64,000 nt of DNA from Terriglobia bacterium (GTDB taxonomy: Bacteria > Acidobacteriota > Terriglobia > JAIQFV01): the NCBI GenBank assembly GCA_020072965.1, contig JAIQFY010000016.1, positions 1 to 64,000 on the forward strand. Direction: 5' to 3'. Shown here one piece after another: positions 52,219 to 61,199 of the stretch. A program made the position numbers and the translations under genes. The notes under the pieces are model-generated. The model did not search any database, was not told the DNA's origin, and saw nothing but the letters and a program-made list of their open reading frames with translations. Each line of letters starts with the position of its first letter. The stretch's first letter is position 1.

Positions 52219-52904
52219 TCAACGGTTCGGGGGGTGGGACTTACGCGCTGCGGGATCGTGAAGAAGAATGTTGATGATTGAGCCGTGAACTTTCAAGCCA
52301 CCGTTGTAATCAATGAACCCCATCTTTCTGAATTTATTCATGAAGTAAGTGACCCTCGATCGAGTGGTCCCGATCATTTCCGCCAGCATCTCATGGCTGA
52401 TCTTTGGAATCACCAGATCATACTTTTCACCGTTACCAAGGTGCGAAAGAAACAACAAGGCCCGGGCCAGTCGCTTCTCGCTGGAATTAAACAGGAGATC
52501 GGCCAGATTTTCTTGAATTCGAGCATTGCGGGACACCAGGTAGTGAATGAAGATCCCTGAGAACTCCGGCTTGGTGTTGAGCATACGCAACATCGATTCC
52601 CTGGGGAGTCGTATGATTTCTGAACTCTCGAGGGCACTCGCCGTTGCGATGTGACTGGTTTGTCCGACCAGGCATCCCTCTCCAAAAAAGTCGTCCTTCC
52701 CCAGTAGCCCTACGACTCCCTCCTTCCCATCACCAGAGATGACCGTCAGTTTCACTTTCCCTTTTTGAATATAATAAACCGCATCTCCGGGGTCTCCCTG
52801 CGCAAAAATGATTTGCTCCGCCGGCATTCCAATACACTCTTCTCGTCACCGAATTCGATGAGGAATGTATTCGTATTGAAAGTCGACTTCCGGTCCCGTG
52901 GCAT
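52219..52904 (-). pseudogene. Crp/Fnr-family regulator 2 with N-terminal frameshift
   Basis: From 52827 to 52219 the frame is a clear paralogue of the preceding regulator: IIFAQGDPGDAVYYIQKGKV, the GEGCLVGQ cassette, and ISHEMLAEMIGTTRSRVTYF. A normal N-terminus exists in another frame: an ATG at 52904 with AAGGGGG seven bases upstream, then STFNTNTFLIEFGDEKSVLE, matching AFNAKAFLAEVGEGKSV of the paralogue. The two frames join at about 52831-52835, where one base seems missing. It may be a true pseudogene, a sequencing error or programmed frameshifting. Alternatively, translation could restart at the ATG at 52827, giving a 202-residue protein lacking its first strand. Confidence 0.8.
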
Positions 52905-53530
52905 TGCCGACCCCCTTTGACATTGCCTGCCGCGGTACTTTTGGCTCTTCCAAAATGCTCCGCTATCTTAACTTGAATGCGGCGGGGTAGAAATTCGCAG
53001 GAGCGAAACGATAGCAGCCGAATACCATCCCCACTAACTACCGCCGTGGTTAAGGTGATCTGTAAGTTTCGTTGAAGTATGCCACAGAATTCTTACGTTT
53101 AAGAATTCTCAATGCAAACGGTCCAAGATCAATGAAGGCGACACAATTCCCCCCCGCAAGGAACTCCAAAAACCCCTTGCAAGCAGGAAATATGCCGTCC
53201 CTTGTATGAGACAGATTGTACAAAGGTGGTGGTGGAGGGTCAACATCTTTTAGCCCGAATTCCGAAGTTGAACGCCGTGATCAGCCTTGGGGGAAGGCTC
53301 GATTCCCAATGGCGGAGGCAGTTCGAGTAAGGCAGCTGTCCCTTCAGGCCCGGAGGGCCCTCAGCATGTAGCCCCACCTGAAGCTCCTCGTTCTTTGTCG
53401 TAGCGGAGCGGAGACCCCGTGCATTTAGCGGGGCAGAGCGAGGGTGGGGTAAGAATGCGGAAAAGAGCCACAGCCCCGCTTGCGGTCCGCCTCAGGCGGA
53501 TTTGGCCCATGGCGTGAGCCATTGAAAACA
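52905..53530. other. Intergenic region with a GGCCCGGAGGGCC unit
   Basis: No gene is seen. A repeat unit of the family described at 46378 lies at 53349-53475 (plus orientation). Confidence 0.5.
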
Positions 53531-53540
53531 GGGACAGCCA

Positions 53541-53863
53541 CGAATGGCACTAAGTTAAGACCGCTGCGGGAACAGGGGCTCCATCCCTGAAAGGGATGTC
53601 TATATCAGCCCAGGGCATCGCCCTGGGTTAGTGTTCCCTCTTGGATTGGTCAAGAACCCTGAAGGGGTTCTCTAAGAATCGAAGAATCTAAGTGACCCCG
53701 CCCGGCGGGGTCAGACAACAGGCTATGTCTTGTGGAACCCTTTCAGGGTTCGGGGGATTGAACAGGGGTGTTGAACCCAGGGCGTTGCCCTGGGCTGATG
53801 AAGGAATCCCTTTCAGGGATTTGACTAATTCAGACTGACAGGGCCTTAACTTAGTGCCATTCG
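53541..53863. repeat. BIME-like palindrome cluster with inverted ends
   Basis: A perfect 19-bp inverted repeat (CGAATGGCACTAAGTTAAG at 53541-53559 and its inverse at 53845-53863) encloses at least seven palindromes. They include CCCAGGGC...GCCCTGGG twice, ATCCCTGAAAGGGAT, AACCCTGAAGGGGTT, GACCCCGCCCGGCGGGGTC and AACCCTTTCAGGGTT. The internal units match the REP palindromes beside the transposase remnant at the window start. Confidence 0.75.
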
Positions 53864-53928
53864 GGACAGACACCTCTCTCTGAGGACCCTCCCCATAATG
53901 CTCAAAGGCAGGTGTCTGTCCCTTTTTT
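53863..53928 (+). repeat. GGGACAGACACC inverted repeat, copy 1
   Basis: GGGACAGACACC and GGTGTCTGTCCC are 12-bp perfect arms around a 36-base loop, followed by TTTTTT. A second copy is at 59668-59727. It could work as a terminator. Confidence 0.6.
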
Positions 53929-54069
53929 CTGGCGCTGGCCATGGGGAGCGCATCGGCGAAAAGCAATCGAGCTCCGCAAGGAGCGAAGATTTCTTGTCTC
54001 TGGCCTTTTCAAGGAGAGAAAACTCTACAATCCTGCGCATAAAGTGAAAAATCTCTCGCCCCTGACGGG

Positions 54070-54245
54070 GCTCTGAATTCTTTTTCCCGCATGCTTACCC
54101 CACCCTCGCTCCGTCCCGCCCAGAACGCGGGACGGAGCTTTCCGCCACGGCGGATCTTCGACTGGTGGGGCTATTCGCCCAGGCGGACCCTCCGGGCCAA
54201 ACAAGTCGGGCGACCTGTCGCGGCGCAAGGGCCCTCCGGGCCTAG
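54070..54245. repeat. GGCCCGGAGGGCC repeat unit (minus orientation)
   Basis: CCCCACCCTCGCTCC, GGTGGGGCTA and CCTCCGGGCC match the other copies. It ends about 70 bases after the ADOP 6 stop, on the opposite side. Confidence 0.5.
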
Positions 54246-54314
54246 AGCAGCTGGTGTGTCGCTCAAAAAGCATGAACCGCTGGTATTCGCAACCGCGTAA
54301 ACGATCACATCCCG

Positions 54315-57047
54315 CTACTCGTACCTCAGTGCCTCCATCGGATTTATCCGGGTTGCGCGGCGGGCCGGCAGGTAGCCGGCGGAGAGGGCCATCAGCGCCA
54401 GGAAGAACGCGATGGCTGCAAAGGCGAGCGGGTCCTTCGGGCTTATGCCGAAGAGCAGAACCGAACTCAGCCCGAATGGGAGCGTTGTCAGCACATGCGA
54501 AACCAGGGCCGCTGCAGCCAGGCCGATTCCCGTGGCGAAGCCCACCAGCTTCATGATGCGTCCCAGGATCAACCCGAGAACGGAAATCGGTGTGGCGCCG
54601 AGGGCGATGCGAATCCCAACCTCACGGGTCCGCTGGGTGACGGCGTAAGCAATGGTCCCGTAGATGCCGACGCTCGCCAGGAACATGGCGAGGCTTCCGA
54701 CGCAAAGCGCAAACAATGTCGCAATTTTCGAAGGAAGCCGCTGAAACCAGAGCGCATCATCCATGCTGTGCACCGACGCCAGCGAAGTGAGGTTCTTGTC
54801 AATGGATGCGGCCGTCCCCAGGATCAGCGGAATGGAGGAAGTGGCTTCCCCCCTTGTCCGAACGAACACATCAGCGAGGGGCGCATCCGGCGCGGCCGGT
54901 AGATACAGATAAAATGGTTCCACGCGTCCCAAGGCAACTGTGCATGCGTCCCGCGCCACGCCGATCACTTCCATGGGGGCTCGCGTCTTACCCACCAAAA
55001 CGATTTTTCCCAGTGGATTCTCGTCGGGCCAGAGGTGCCGCGCCGTCGATTCTGTGATGATCAGGACCGACATATGCCGGGCCAGATCCGCCGCAGTGAA
55101 ATCGCGTCCTTGAACCAGGTCGATCCCGAAGACCGAAAGAAACCCGGGTGATATGTGGTTATCAAAGGCGCGCTCCGTGGATCCTTCAGCGACCGAAATC
55201 GTGTTGGTGCCGGCGCCCAACAGCGGCACGTGGTCGGCAAAGGCAACTCCTGTCACTGCGGGAAGCGCGGAGAGCTTCTCAGCAAGCTGTTCACGTAAGG
55301 CGGCCGCATGCTCCCCGTCAAACCCGAGATTCTCGATGCCGGAGAATTCAATGTCGACGACATGATGTGTCTCCAGTCCGGGAAGGGCGGCCTGCCCACG
55401 CACCATCCCCCGCGCCAGCAGGCCGGCATTGACCAGCAGCACCAGGCTGAACAGCACCTGCGCCGTGATCAGCGCATCGCGCCCGCTGACCCGCAACCAG
55501 CGCCGGTTCGTTGTCCACTGCGCGACGTGATCTTGCAGCGCATCGCGAAAATCAACGCGCGAGGAGGCAACCGCTGCCATTACGCTGAACAGGACGCCCG
55601 CCACGACCGACACCGCAAAAGTGCCTGCGAGCACCCGGAGATCCGGCGTGAACCGGAATGTGAACACATAAAGGTCGGTGAACCTGAAAATGATGCGTTC
55701 TTGAATCTCCATCCAAATGAAGTCGCACAGCCATGGAGAGACCATCAGCGCCAGGGAGCCCGCGGCCAGGCCGAGCAGCACGCCCTCTGTCAGCAGTTGT
55801 CTCACCAGCCTGCCGCGACTTGCCCCCAGCGCGGCTCGTACGGCCAGTTCCTTGCGACGAGCCGCGGAACGGGCAAGGAACAAATTGGCAAGATTGGCGC
55901 AAGCAATCAGCAGGACCATGCTGAAGCACCCCATGAGCAGTAAGGAGAGGGCCCGGAATTGAGGATTGTTGGGCTCGATAAAATACGCCGGGGGATCGCC
56001 CTTTACGGCTGCGGTGAGGGGTTCCAATCGCTCTCGTGTTTCGAGCTGCTGCACCAGGACCGTCAGCCCGGCCTGGGCCCGCTGAGGTCGGATGCCGGGC
56101 TTCAGCCGGCCCACCAGCCGGAACCGGGGCTCCTCTGAATGTGCAGCCCGGTCGCGGCCCGGCTCGACCATCGCCTCCATCCGCAACGGAACCCACAGGT
56201 CAGGCGGCACAGGAGGCAGGCCGGTTCCGACGAAATCGGCGGGCGCGATCCCTATGATCGTGACGTGCGTGCCATACAACAGCACAGTCTGCCCCAGCAC
56301 CCCGGGGTCCGCCTGAAAGCGGCGCTGCCACGAGGAGAAACTGAGGACGGCGACCGGGTTTCCACCGGGTGATTCCTGCGGGGTGAATGTTCGGCCTGCA
56401 ATCGCTTCGATACCGAGCACAGAAAAGTAATTCTCGGACACCAGCTTGGTGAGGATCTGCCGGGGCTCTCCGTGCCTGGCCCGGTCGAGGTCGGGGAGTT
56501 GGGCCAGGACGGTACTGTATTCGGCCTCCGCCACCACCCCCTCAAACACCGCGTTGTGCTCACTGAGATGCCGGAATTCAGCGTTTGAGAAGGCCGTGCC
56601 CGTGCCCCCTTTGCGCGCCTCTCGCTTGAGAACAACCAGGCCATTCGGATCTTTGACAGGAAGTGACCGCAGGGCGAGCGCGTTGTACGCCGTAATCACC
56701 AGCGTCGTGCCGATGACGCCGACGGCCAACGTCAGGATAGTCGTGAGGGCGAAAGACGGGCTGTGTCGAAGGGAGCGGCCAGCGTAACGAAAATCCAGGA
56801 TCAGTTCTTCGAGATACCGTACCCGCCGCGTGTCGCGGCACTCCTCTTTCCGCTGTTCCACGCCGCCCATGGCTCGCATCGCGGCGTGGCGCGCCTCTTC
56901 AGCGGACATGCCCCGGGAGAGGTACTCCTCGGTTTTCAGCTCGATGTGATAGTGGAGTTCGTCGTCCAGTTCCTGTTCGACCTGGCGCCGGCGGAAAAGC
57001 GAACGCAACCTCAATGGCACGGTGTACCACCAGTGTTCTAATCGCAT
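54315..57047 (-). CDS. ADOP-type MacB/FtsX permease 6
   Basis: The 910-residue protein has the cytoplasmic prefix (RRQVEQELDDELHYHIELKT, AMGGVEQRKEECRDTRRV) and two MacB/FtsX units. The first helix is less canonical (TLAVGVIGTTLVITAYNALA in place of [16 protein letters not shown]), marking it as the most diverged ADOP here. FtsX helices begin near MGCFSMVLLIACANLANLFL; the C-terminus is RRATRINPMEALRYE. GGGGGAG precedes the ATG. padR 3 is 27 bases upstream, a padR-ADOP operon. Confidence 0.92.
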   Translation of the reverse strand: MRLEHWWYTVPLRLRSLFRRRQVEQELDDELHYHIELKTEEYLSRGMSAEEARHAAMRAMGGVEQRKEECRDTRRVRYLEELILDFRYAGRSLRHSPSFALTTILTLAVGVIGTTLVITAYNALALRSLPVKDPNGLVVLKREARKGGTGTAFSNAEFRHLSEHNAVFEGVVAEAEYSTVLAQLPDLDRARHGEPRQILTKLVSENYFSVLGIEAIAGRTFTPQESPGGNPVAVLSFSSWQRRFQADPGVLGQTVLLYGTHVTIIGIAPADFVGTGLPPVPPDLWVPLRMEAMVEPGRDRAAHSEEPRFRLVGRLKPGIRPQRAQAGLTVLVQQLETRERLEPLTAAVKGDPPAYFIEPNNPQFRALSLLLMGCFSMVLLIACANLANLFLARSAARRKELAVRAALGASRGRLVRQLLTEGVLLGLAAGSLALMVSPWLCDFIWMEIQERIIFRFTDLYVFTFRFTPDLRVLAGTFAVSVVAGVLFSVMAAVASSRVDFRDALQDHVAQWTTNRRWLRVSGRDALITAQVLFSLVLLVNAGLLARGMVRGQAALPGLETHHVVDIEFSGIENLGFDGEHAAALREQLAEKLSALPAVTGVAFADHVPLLGAGTNTISVAEGSTERAFDNHISPGFLSVFGIDLVQGRDFTAADLARHMSVLIITESTARHLWPDENPLGKIVLVGKTRAPMEVIGVARDACTVALGRVEPFYLYLPAAPDAPLADVFVRTRGEATSSIPLILGTAASIDKNLTSLASVHSMDDALWFQRLPSKIATLFALCVGSLAMFLASVGIYGTIAYAVTQRTREVGIRIALGATPISVLGLILGRIMKLVGFATGIGLAAAALVSHVLTTLPFGLSSVLLFGISPKDPLAFAAIAFFLALMALSAGYLPARRATRINPMEALRYE

Positions 57048-57074
57048 GAGGACTCCCCCGGGCGCCGACTGCGC

Positions 57075-57410
57075 TTACACCTGCTTCATTTTCACCACCA
57101 TCGAGATGGCGGCAGAGAGGCGGTTCCATTGGTGCGCTTCGCGCTCGAGCTGCCTTCGGCCGAGGCGGGTGAGGGAATAATACTTGGCGCGCCGGTTGTT
57201 CTCGCTGGCCTTCCACTCGGAATCGATCCAGCCCTCCTGCTCCAGCTTGTGCAGGGCGGGATAGAGCGATCCATCGCTGACCTGCAAGACGTCTCGCGAC
57301 ACCTGCTTGAGACGCTGGCTGATCGCAAACCCGTTGAGGGGCTCCAGAGCGAGGATCTTCAAGAGAAGCAAGTCCAGGGTACCCTGGACCAGATCGGGCG
57401 GTTTGCTCAT
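57075..57410 (-). CDS. PadR-family regulator 3 (ADOP-associated type)
   Basis: The 111-residue protein reads LVQGTLDLLLLKILALEPLN, then DGSLYPALHKLEQEGWIDSE and NNRRAKYYSLTRLGRRQLER, the same short PadR type as padR 2. The ATG at 57410 has GAGGAGAG upstream; an upstream in-frame ATG is less likely. It is followed by ADOP 6. Its promoter region (57423-57463) has inverted TTACCGAG/CTCGGTAA arms. Confidence 0.93.
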   Translation of the reverse strand: MSKPPDLVQGTLDLLLLKILALEPLNGFAISQRLKQVSRDVLQVSDGSLYPALHKLEQEGWIDSEWKASENNRRAKYYSLTRLGRRQLEREAHQWNRLSAAISMVVKMKQV

Positions 57411-57422
57411 ACACTCTCCTCG

Positions 57423-57463
57423 GTTACCGAGCGCAGGATACATGAACTCCCCTCGGTAAGCAA
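57423..57463 (-). promoter_or_regulatory. padR 3 promoter inside an operator palindrome
   Basis: On the minus strand TTGCTT (57458-57463) and TATCCT (57435-57440) are 17 bases apart. TTACCGAG and CTCGGTAA form inverted arms around the core. Compare with padR 2, where the same -10 box and spacing occur. Confidence 0.65.
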
Positions 57464-57681
57464 GGGGAATGGGAATCCGGTGGGGCGGGGCACTCCGGTG
57501 GAGAGAGGTATCCTGCTCGCATCCTTTCCATTATCCAAATCGGCAGCGGTAGCATCAGGAGAGAATGAAGTGTCGAAAAAGGGGGCCTGTCCGGGGAAAG
57601 GATTCGCTTCAATCGCCCTGATTCGGCGGATGGAACAGGGGAGGATGCGACTCCATTTTTTTCGCTTCGGGATCCGCAATC

Positions 57682-57984
57682 TCAGACCTTGGCGGAAAGC
57701 TGCCGTTTGATGGCCTGGATGGCCGGCTCATGGCGCCGGTAAAACGTCCACTGCTTGATCCGCTTGGATTTGAGAAAGCCGGCATGCGACAGGATCTTCA
57801 GATGTTCACTCGCGGTGGGCTGGCTCACGCCGAGCTTTTGCGCAATCAACACGCCGCACACCCCGTCTTTCACCAGATCGCCATCCCGCTGCGGTGGAAA
57901 GTTAGCTGCCGGCTCCTTGAGCCACTCCAGAATCTGGAGCCGCCGCCGGTTCGCCAGGGCTCGCAGGATGAGTTCAAATTTCAT
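57682..57984 (-). CDS. ArsR-family regulator 2
   Basis: The 100-residue protein begins MKFELILRALANRRRLQILE and has a longer loop (FPPQRDGDLVKDGVCGVLIA) before the recognition helix VSQPTASEHLKILSHAGFL. This is the ArsR branch in which a single cysteine lies in the GVC motif; no CxxC metal pair is visible. The ATG at 57984 is preferred; a TTG five codons upstream is possible. No gene in the same direction follows closely enough to name a target. Confidence 0.85.
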   Translation of the reverse strand: MKFELILRALANRRRLQILEWLKEPAANFPPQRDGDLVKDGVCGVLIAQKLGVSQPTASEHLKILSHAGFLKSKRIKQWTFYRRHEPAIQAIKRQLSAKV

Positions 57985-58606
57985 ATCAGTACTGTCCAAT
58001 TAAGACCCGAAGAGATTCCACAGCTTAGGAATTGGTTTCCATCCAGTTTCGCCGGCCGATTCGAAGAACCCTTGCGAAATCGGGGTGTTGTCGAAAATCT
58101 GGACGCTGAGACTGTGGAAAGTTTGGGCGGCCGGACAACAGCACGCGACGATCCCGGCGGCCGAGGTCTTGCTCCGTTCGGTTCACAAGATCTGAAATTT
58201 CAAATTTGAGATCGGGAACTGACCGGAGATGGAACAGACGAACAGCCCCGGCGAAGGGGGCCAAAACGGCGCTGCGACCTTCAACTCGCGTCCCGGATCA
58301 CTCCACCGGGAAAACAGAGAGGAGATCGTGAAGGCTTCCCCGGGCTCAGTTCAGAGAGCAGCTCCCACTTCGGGAGTCAGATTCAAGGGAACGCAGGAAA
58401 AATTGACATCGAAAAATCTTATCCCACCTCCATCCACCCGGTCATCCAAACAGTGAGAGCGCGATGCCCGATACTTTACTGGAAAGTTCAAATTTCATAT
58501 AGACAATTAGCCAACTGCCTAAGTATAATGCCTTCCCCCGGGACAACGCAACATCAAAAACGCCGCGGCGGGATGATTCCCAAAAGCAGCAGAAAGCAGA
58601 GCCTCC
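57985..58606. other. Intergenic region
   Basis: No gene is convincing. An AT-rich repeat unit (TCTGAAATTTCAAATTTGAG, 58191-58210) matches those near 39.2 and 42.7 kb. The region separates divergent arsR and dehydratase genes. Confidence 0.5.
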
Positions 58607-59566
58607 ATGACCCCACGGGCGATAGAACAGGAAGAAATCCGCAGCGTGGAGCACTTGATTCGACCGCACATTCGCCGCACACCAGCAATGGAAATCTCCG
58701 GAGCGGAAGTGGGTTTGGCGCCCAATCCGGTGGTTCTCAAGCTCGAGCTCTTTCAACACACCGGATCCTTCAAGGTGCGCGGAGCTTTTACCAACATGCT
58801 GCGGCGCGAGGTCCCTCCGGCAGGAGTTGTTGCCGCCTCGGGAGGAAATCATGGCGTGGCGGTGGCTTACGCCGCGATGAAGCTCGGCAAGCCGGCAAGG
58901 ATCTTTGTTCCCGAGGTGGCTTCGCCCTCAAAACAGAAGCTCATCCGGGCCCTCGGGGCCGATCTGGTGGTGACGGGGGAGCGTTACGCCGATGCGCTGG
59001 CCGCCAGTGAAGAGTGGGTGAAGAATTCGGGGGCCCTGGCGATCCACGCCTATGACCAACGCGAGACGCTGCTGGGACAGGGCACGCTGGGGCTGGAGTT
59101 TCAGCAGCAGGATTCGAGCCTTGATTCACTCCTCGTGGCGGTCGGGGGTGGCGGGCTGATCGGTGGTATCGCTGCATGGTATGCGGGGGGCATCAAGCTG
59201 ATCGCGGTGGAACCGGAGGAAGCGCCTACCCTGGAGTGGGCCCTCAAGGCGGGCCGTCCGGTGGATGCCCCGGCCGGAGGCATTGCCGCCGACTCGCTCG
59301 CCCCGAAGCGAGTCGGTGAACTCATGTTCCCGATCGCCCAGAAGTACGTCCAGAGCGTCGTGCTCGTCTCCGATGAATCCATTGTGCGGGCGCAGCAGGT
59401 GCTCTGGGATCATGTGAGGATCGTCGCGGAACCCGGCGGCGCTGCCGTGCTCGCGGCATTGGTGTCCGGCCGATACTCGCCTGAGCCCGGAGAACGGGTC
59501 GGGATGGTCATTTGCGGCGGAAACACGGATGCCGTTCGATTCCCATCGCCCGGTGGTGCCCGCTGA
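58607..59566 (+). CDS. Threonine/serine dehydratase-like PLP enzyme
   Basis: The 319-residue protein is a fold-type II PLP enzyme. The cofactor lysine is K56 in HTGSFKVRGA, the substrate loop is SGGNHG (about 79-84), and a glycine-rich phosphate cup VGGGGLIGG lies near 158. There is no C-terminal ACT domain, so it is probably the catabolic, short type. It would convert threonine or serine to 2-oxobutyrate or pyruvate plus ammonia through reactive enamines. A RidA gene lies 187 bases downstream in the same direction and would hydrolyse those intermediates. The start is the ATG at 58607; no strong ribosome site precedes it. Confidence 0.88.
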   Translation: MTPRAIEQEEIRSVEHLIRPHIRRTPAMEISGAEVGLAPNPVVLKLELFQHTGSFKVRGAFTNMLRREVPPAGVVAASGGNHGVAVAYAAMKLGKPARIFVPEVASPSKQKLIRALGADLVVTGERYADALAASEEWVKNSGALAIHAYDQRETLLGQGTLGLEFQQQDSSLDSLLVAVGGGGLIGGIAAWYAGGIKLIAVEPEEAPTLEWALKAGRPVDAPAGGIAADSLAPKRVGELMFPIAQKYVQSVVLVSDESIVRAQQVLWDHVRIVAEPGGAAVLAALVSGRYSPEPGERVGMVICGGNTDAVRFPSPGGAR

Positions 59567-59667
59567 TCATGCACCAGGAGAGGTTCACAGCCCATTGAGG
59601 CGAGGAGACCGCACCAGCACATAAGGGCGCGCGACCCGAAAACCCCTTCGAAGTTTCTGGAGGGTTA

Positions 59668-59734
59668 GGGACAGACACCTTCTCTTAAGCAACTTCGTAG
59701 AATGGCAGCAAAGCAGGTGTCTGTCCCTCTTTTT
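59668..59734 (+). repeat. GGGACAGACACC inverted repeat, copy 2
   Basis: The same 12-bp arms as at 53863 (here 59668-59679 and 59716-59727) with a different loop, followed by a T-rich run. It lies between the dehydratase and RidA genes and may terminate the former. Confidence 0.6.
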
Positions 59735-59753
59735 AAAGTAGCAGGAGGACACC

Positions 59754-60209
59754 ATGTCGGTTTACGAGAAGCTGAAAGAGATGAATATTACGCTTCCCCC
59801 GCTTTCAGCGCCTGTGGCGGCCTTTGTGCCGTTTGTGCAGGCCGGAAATCTTTTGTTTCTTTCCGGTCATATTGCGAAAAAAGATGGAAAGCCGTGGAGT
59901 GGAAAGGTAGGCTCTGAAATCACGGTGGCCGAAGCGCAGCTAGCAGCCCGCGCCGTCGCGATCGATCTGATAGGGACCTTGCAGGCGGCTACGGGAGATT
60001 TGGGCCGCATCCGGCGAATTGTCAAGCTGATGGTTCTGGTGAACAGCGCCCCCGCATTCACCGAACAGCACCTGGTGGCGGATGGGGCCTCCGAATTGAT
60101 CGGACAGCTCTTCGGAGATACGGGCGACCATGCCCGGAGCGCGTTCGGCGCTTCACAGATTCCTTTTGGTTCCTCCGTAGAGATCGAGATGATCGCCGAA
60201 GTCAGGTAA
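59754..60209 (+). CDS. RidA-family imine/enamine deaminase
   Basis: The 151-residue protein belongs to the RidA/YjgF family, long subgroup: FVQAGNLLFLSGHIAKKDGK, then AQLAARAVAIDLIGTLQA, RIVKLMVLVNSAPAFTEQHL, and HARSAFGASQIPFGSSVEIE. It hydrolyses 2-aminoacrylate and related imines made by PLP dehydratases, protecting other PLP enzymes. AGGAGG precedes the ATG. The conserved arginine seen in canonical RidA (in the ARSAFG stretch) is present. Confidence 0.92.
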   Translation: MSVYEKLKEMNITLPPLSAPVAAFVPFVQAGNLLFLSGHIAKKDGKPWSGKVGSEITVAEAQLAARAVAIDLIGTLQAATGDLGRIRRIVKLMVLVNSAPAFTEQHLVADGASELIGQLFGDTGDHARSAFGASQIPFGSSVEIEMIAEVR

Positions 60210-60375
60210 TCGATCCGTGATCAGGCGGGGCGGCTACCTCATTCTGCTATCTGCGAACGATGTCGCCGCCATGGGGATCGAGAGTCTTGATGCGCGGCTT
60301 TGCCGCTTCCGCCGCAGGCGGACGGAAAGGCTCGGCCTTTCCGAGGGGGCCCATTCTTTTCCCCTATTTCTTAGG

Positions 60376-60411
60376 CTGGGGCCCGCACCGATGGATCGGG
60401 GCGGGCCCCAG
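60376..60411. repeat. Strong GC-rich hairpin
   Basis: CTGGGGCCCGC and GCGGGCCCCAG are perfect 11-bp arms with a 14-base loop. It lies in the gene-poor gap between RidA and DinB, next to GC-rich units (GGAAAGGCTCGGCCTTTCC) similar to those near 3270. No gene is seen in 60210-60554. Confidence 0.5.
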
Positions 60412-60554
60412 CATCCTATTGAAGAAAGAAACAAAGGACTGGTGACGGTGAGCCAAAGGCTTACCGTCCGCCGCGGCGGAGCTGCAAAGCGGCTTACTCT
60501 TTTCGAATCTCTTCGGAACCTGAAGAAAAAAACTCTTTGTGAGCCTTTGAGCCG

Positions 60555-61091
60555 TCAGCTTCTTTGTGCAGCCAGGCGGGCCTGAATTTCGCGCGTGAGA
60601 TGCGGCACGAGGCCCACCATCCGCTCGATGAGCATCAGTTGTCCCCGGTGGTGCATTTCATGTTCCTTGACCGAAAGAACCATTTCGAAGCGGCTCTTGA
60701 AGGGAGGAGTCATCCCCCGGCGCATCTCGACGCGCTCGGCCAGGAAGCTTTCCGTCAATCCTTCGAGCCAACCCGACCATTTCTCGCCGGAACTGCGGAG
60801 CATCTCAAGCACCTCCTCCTTGCTTCGAGGCTTCTTCTCTTCGGCCGTCAACCGCTCGTGCAGCGATGGAAAGCCGAATCCTTCGATCGAACTTCGGTGT
60901 TCCTGGGCGTGAATTTGATACTGGGCACTGTATGCTAGCGAAATATGTGCCAGCAACTCAGCGACGCTGCGCGCGGCTGGGGCAGGTCGAAAACCATATT
61001 TCTCTTCAGGAATGTCCTGAGCGATGGTTATCGTATTCTTGCGGACGGTTCGAAAACTCTCGGCTAACTCTTTGGGTCCATAATAATTCAC
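60555..61091 (-). CDS. DinB-family metal-binding helical protein
   Basis: The 178-residue protein is a four-helix DinB/YfiT-like protein: SVAELLAHISLAYSAQYQ holds the first histidine and VKEHEMHHRGQLMLIERM the HxxxH-type pair. Members bind a divalent metal and often transfer thiols, but the function of most is unknown. A GTG at 61091 with AAGGAG seven bases upstream is chosen; the 68-residue upstream extension looks non-coding. It stands alone. Confidence 0.85.
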   Translation of the reverse strand: MNYYGPKELAESFRTVRKNTITIAQDIPEEKYGFRPAPAARSVAELLAHISLAYSAQYQIHAQEHRSSIEGFGFPSLHERLTAEEKKPRSKEEVLEMLRSSGEKWSGWLEGLTESFLAERVEMRRGMTPPFKSRFEMVLSVKEHEMHHRGQLMLIERMVGLVPHLTREIQARLAAQRS

Positions 61092-61199
61092 GCGATTTCT
61101 CCTTGGGTCAACTGACCTGAGTTTTACTTGCGATGGGATGGGCTTGAAGTATAACACGCAGAGGGTGCCGCAGGCATACCCTCTTTGCATCCCTGCGTT

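Noticed and set aside
53541-53863. CRISPR array
   Set aside because: Repeats are palindromes of differing sequence without constant spacing or unique spacers, and no cas genes are present.
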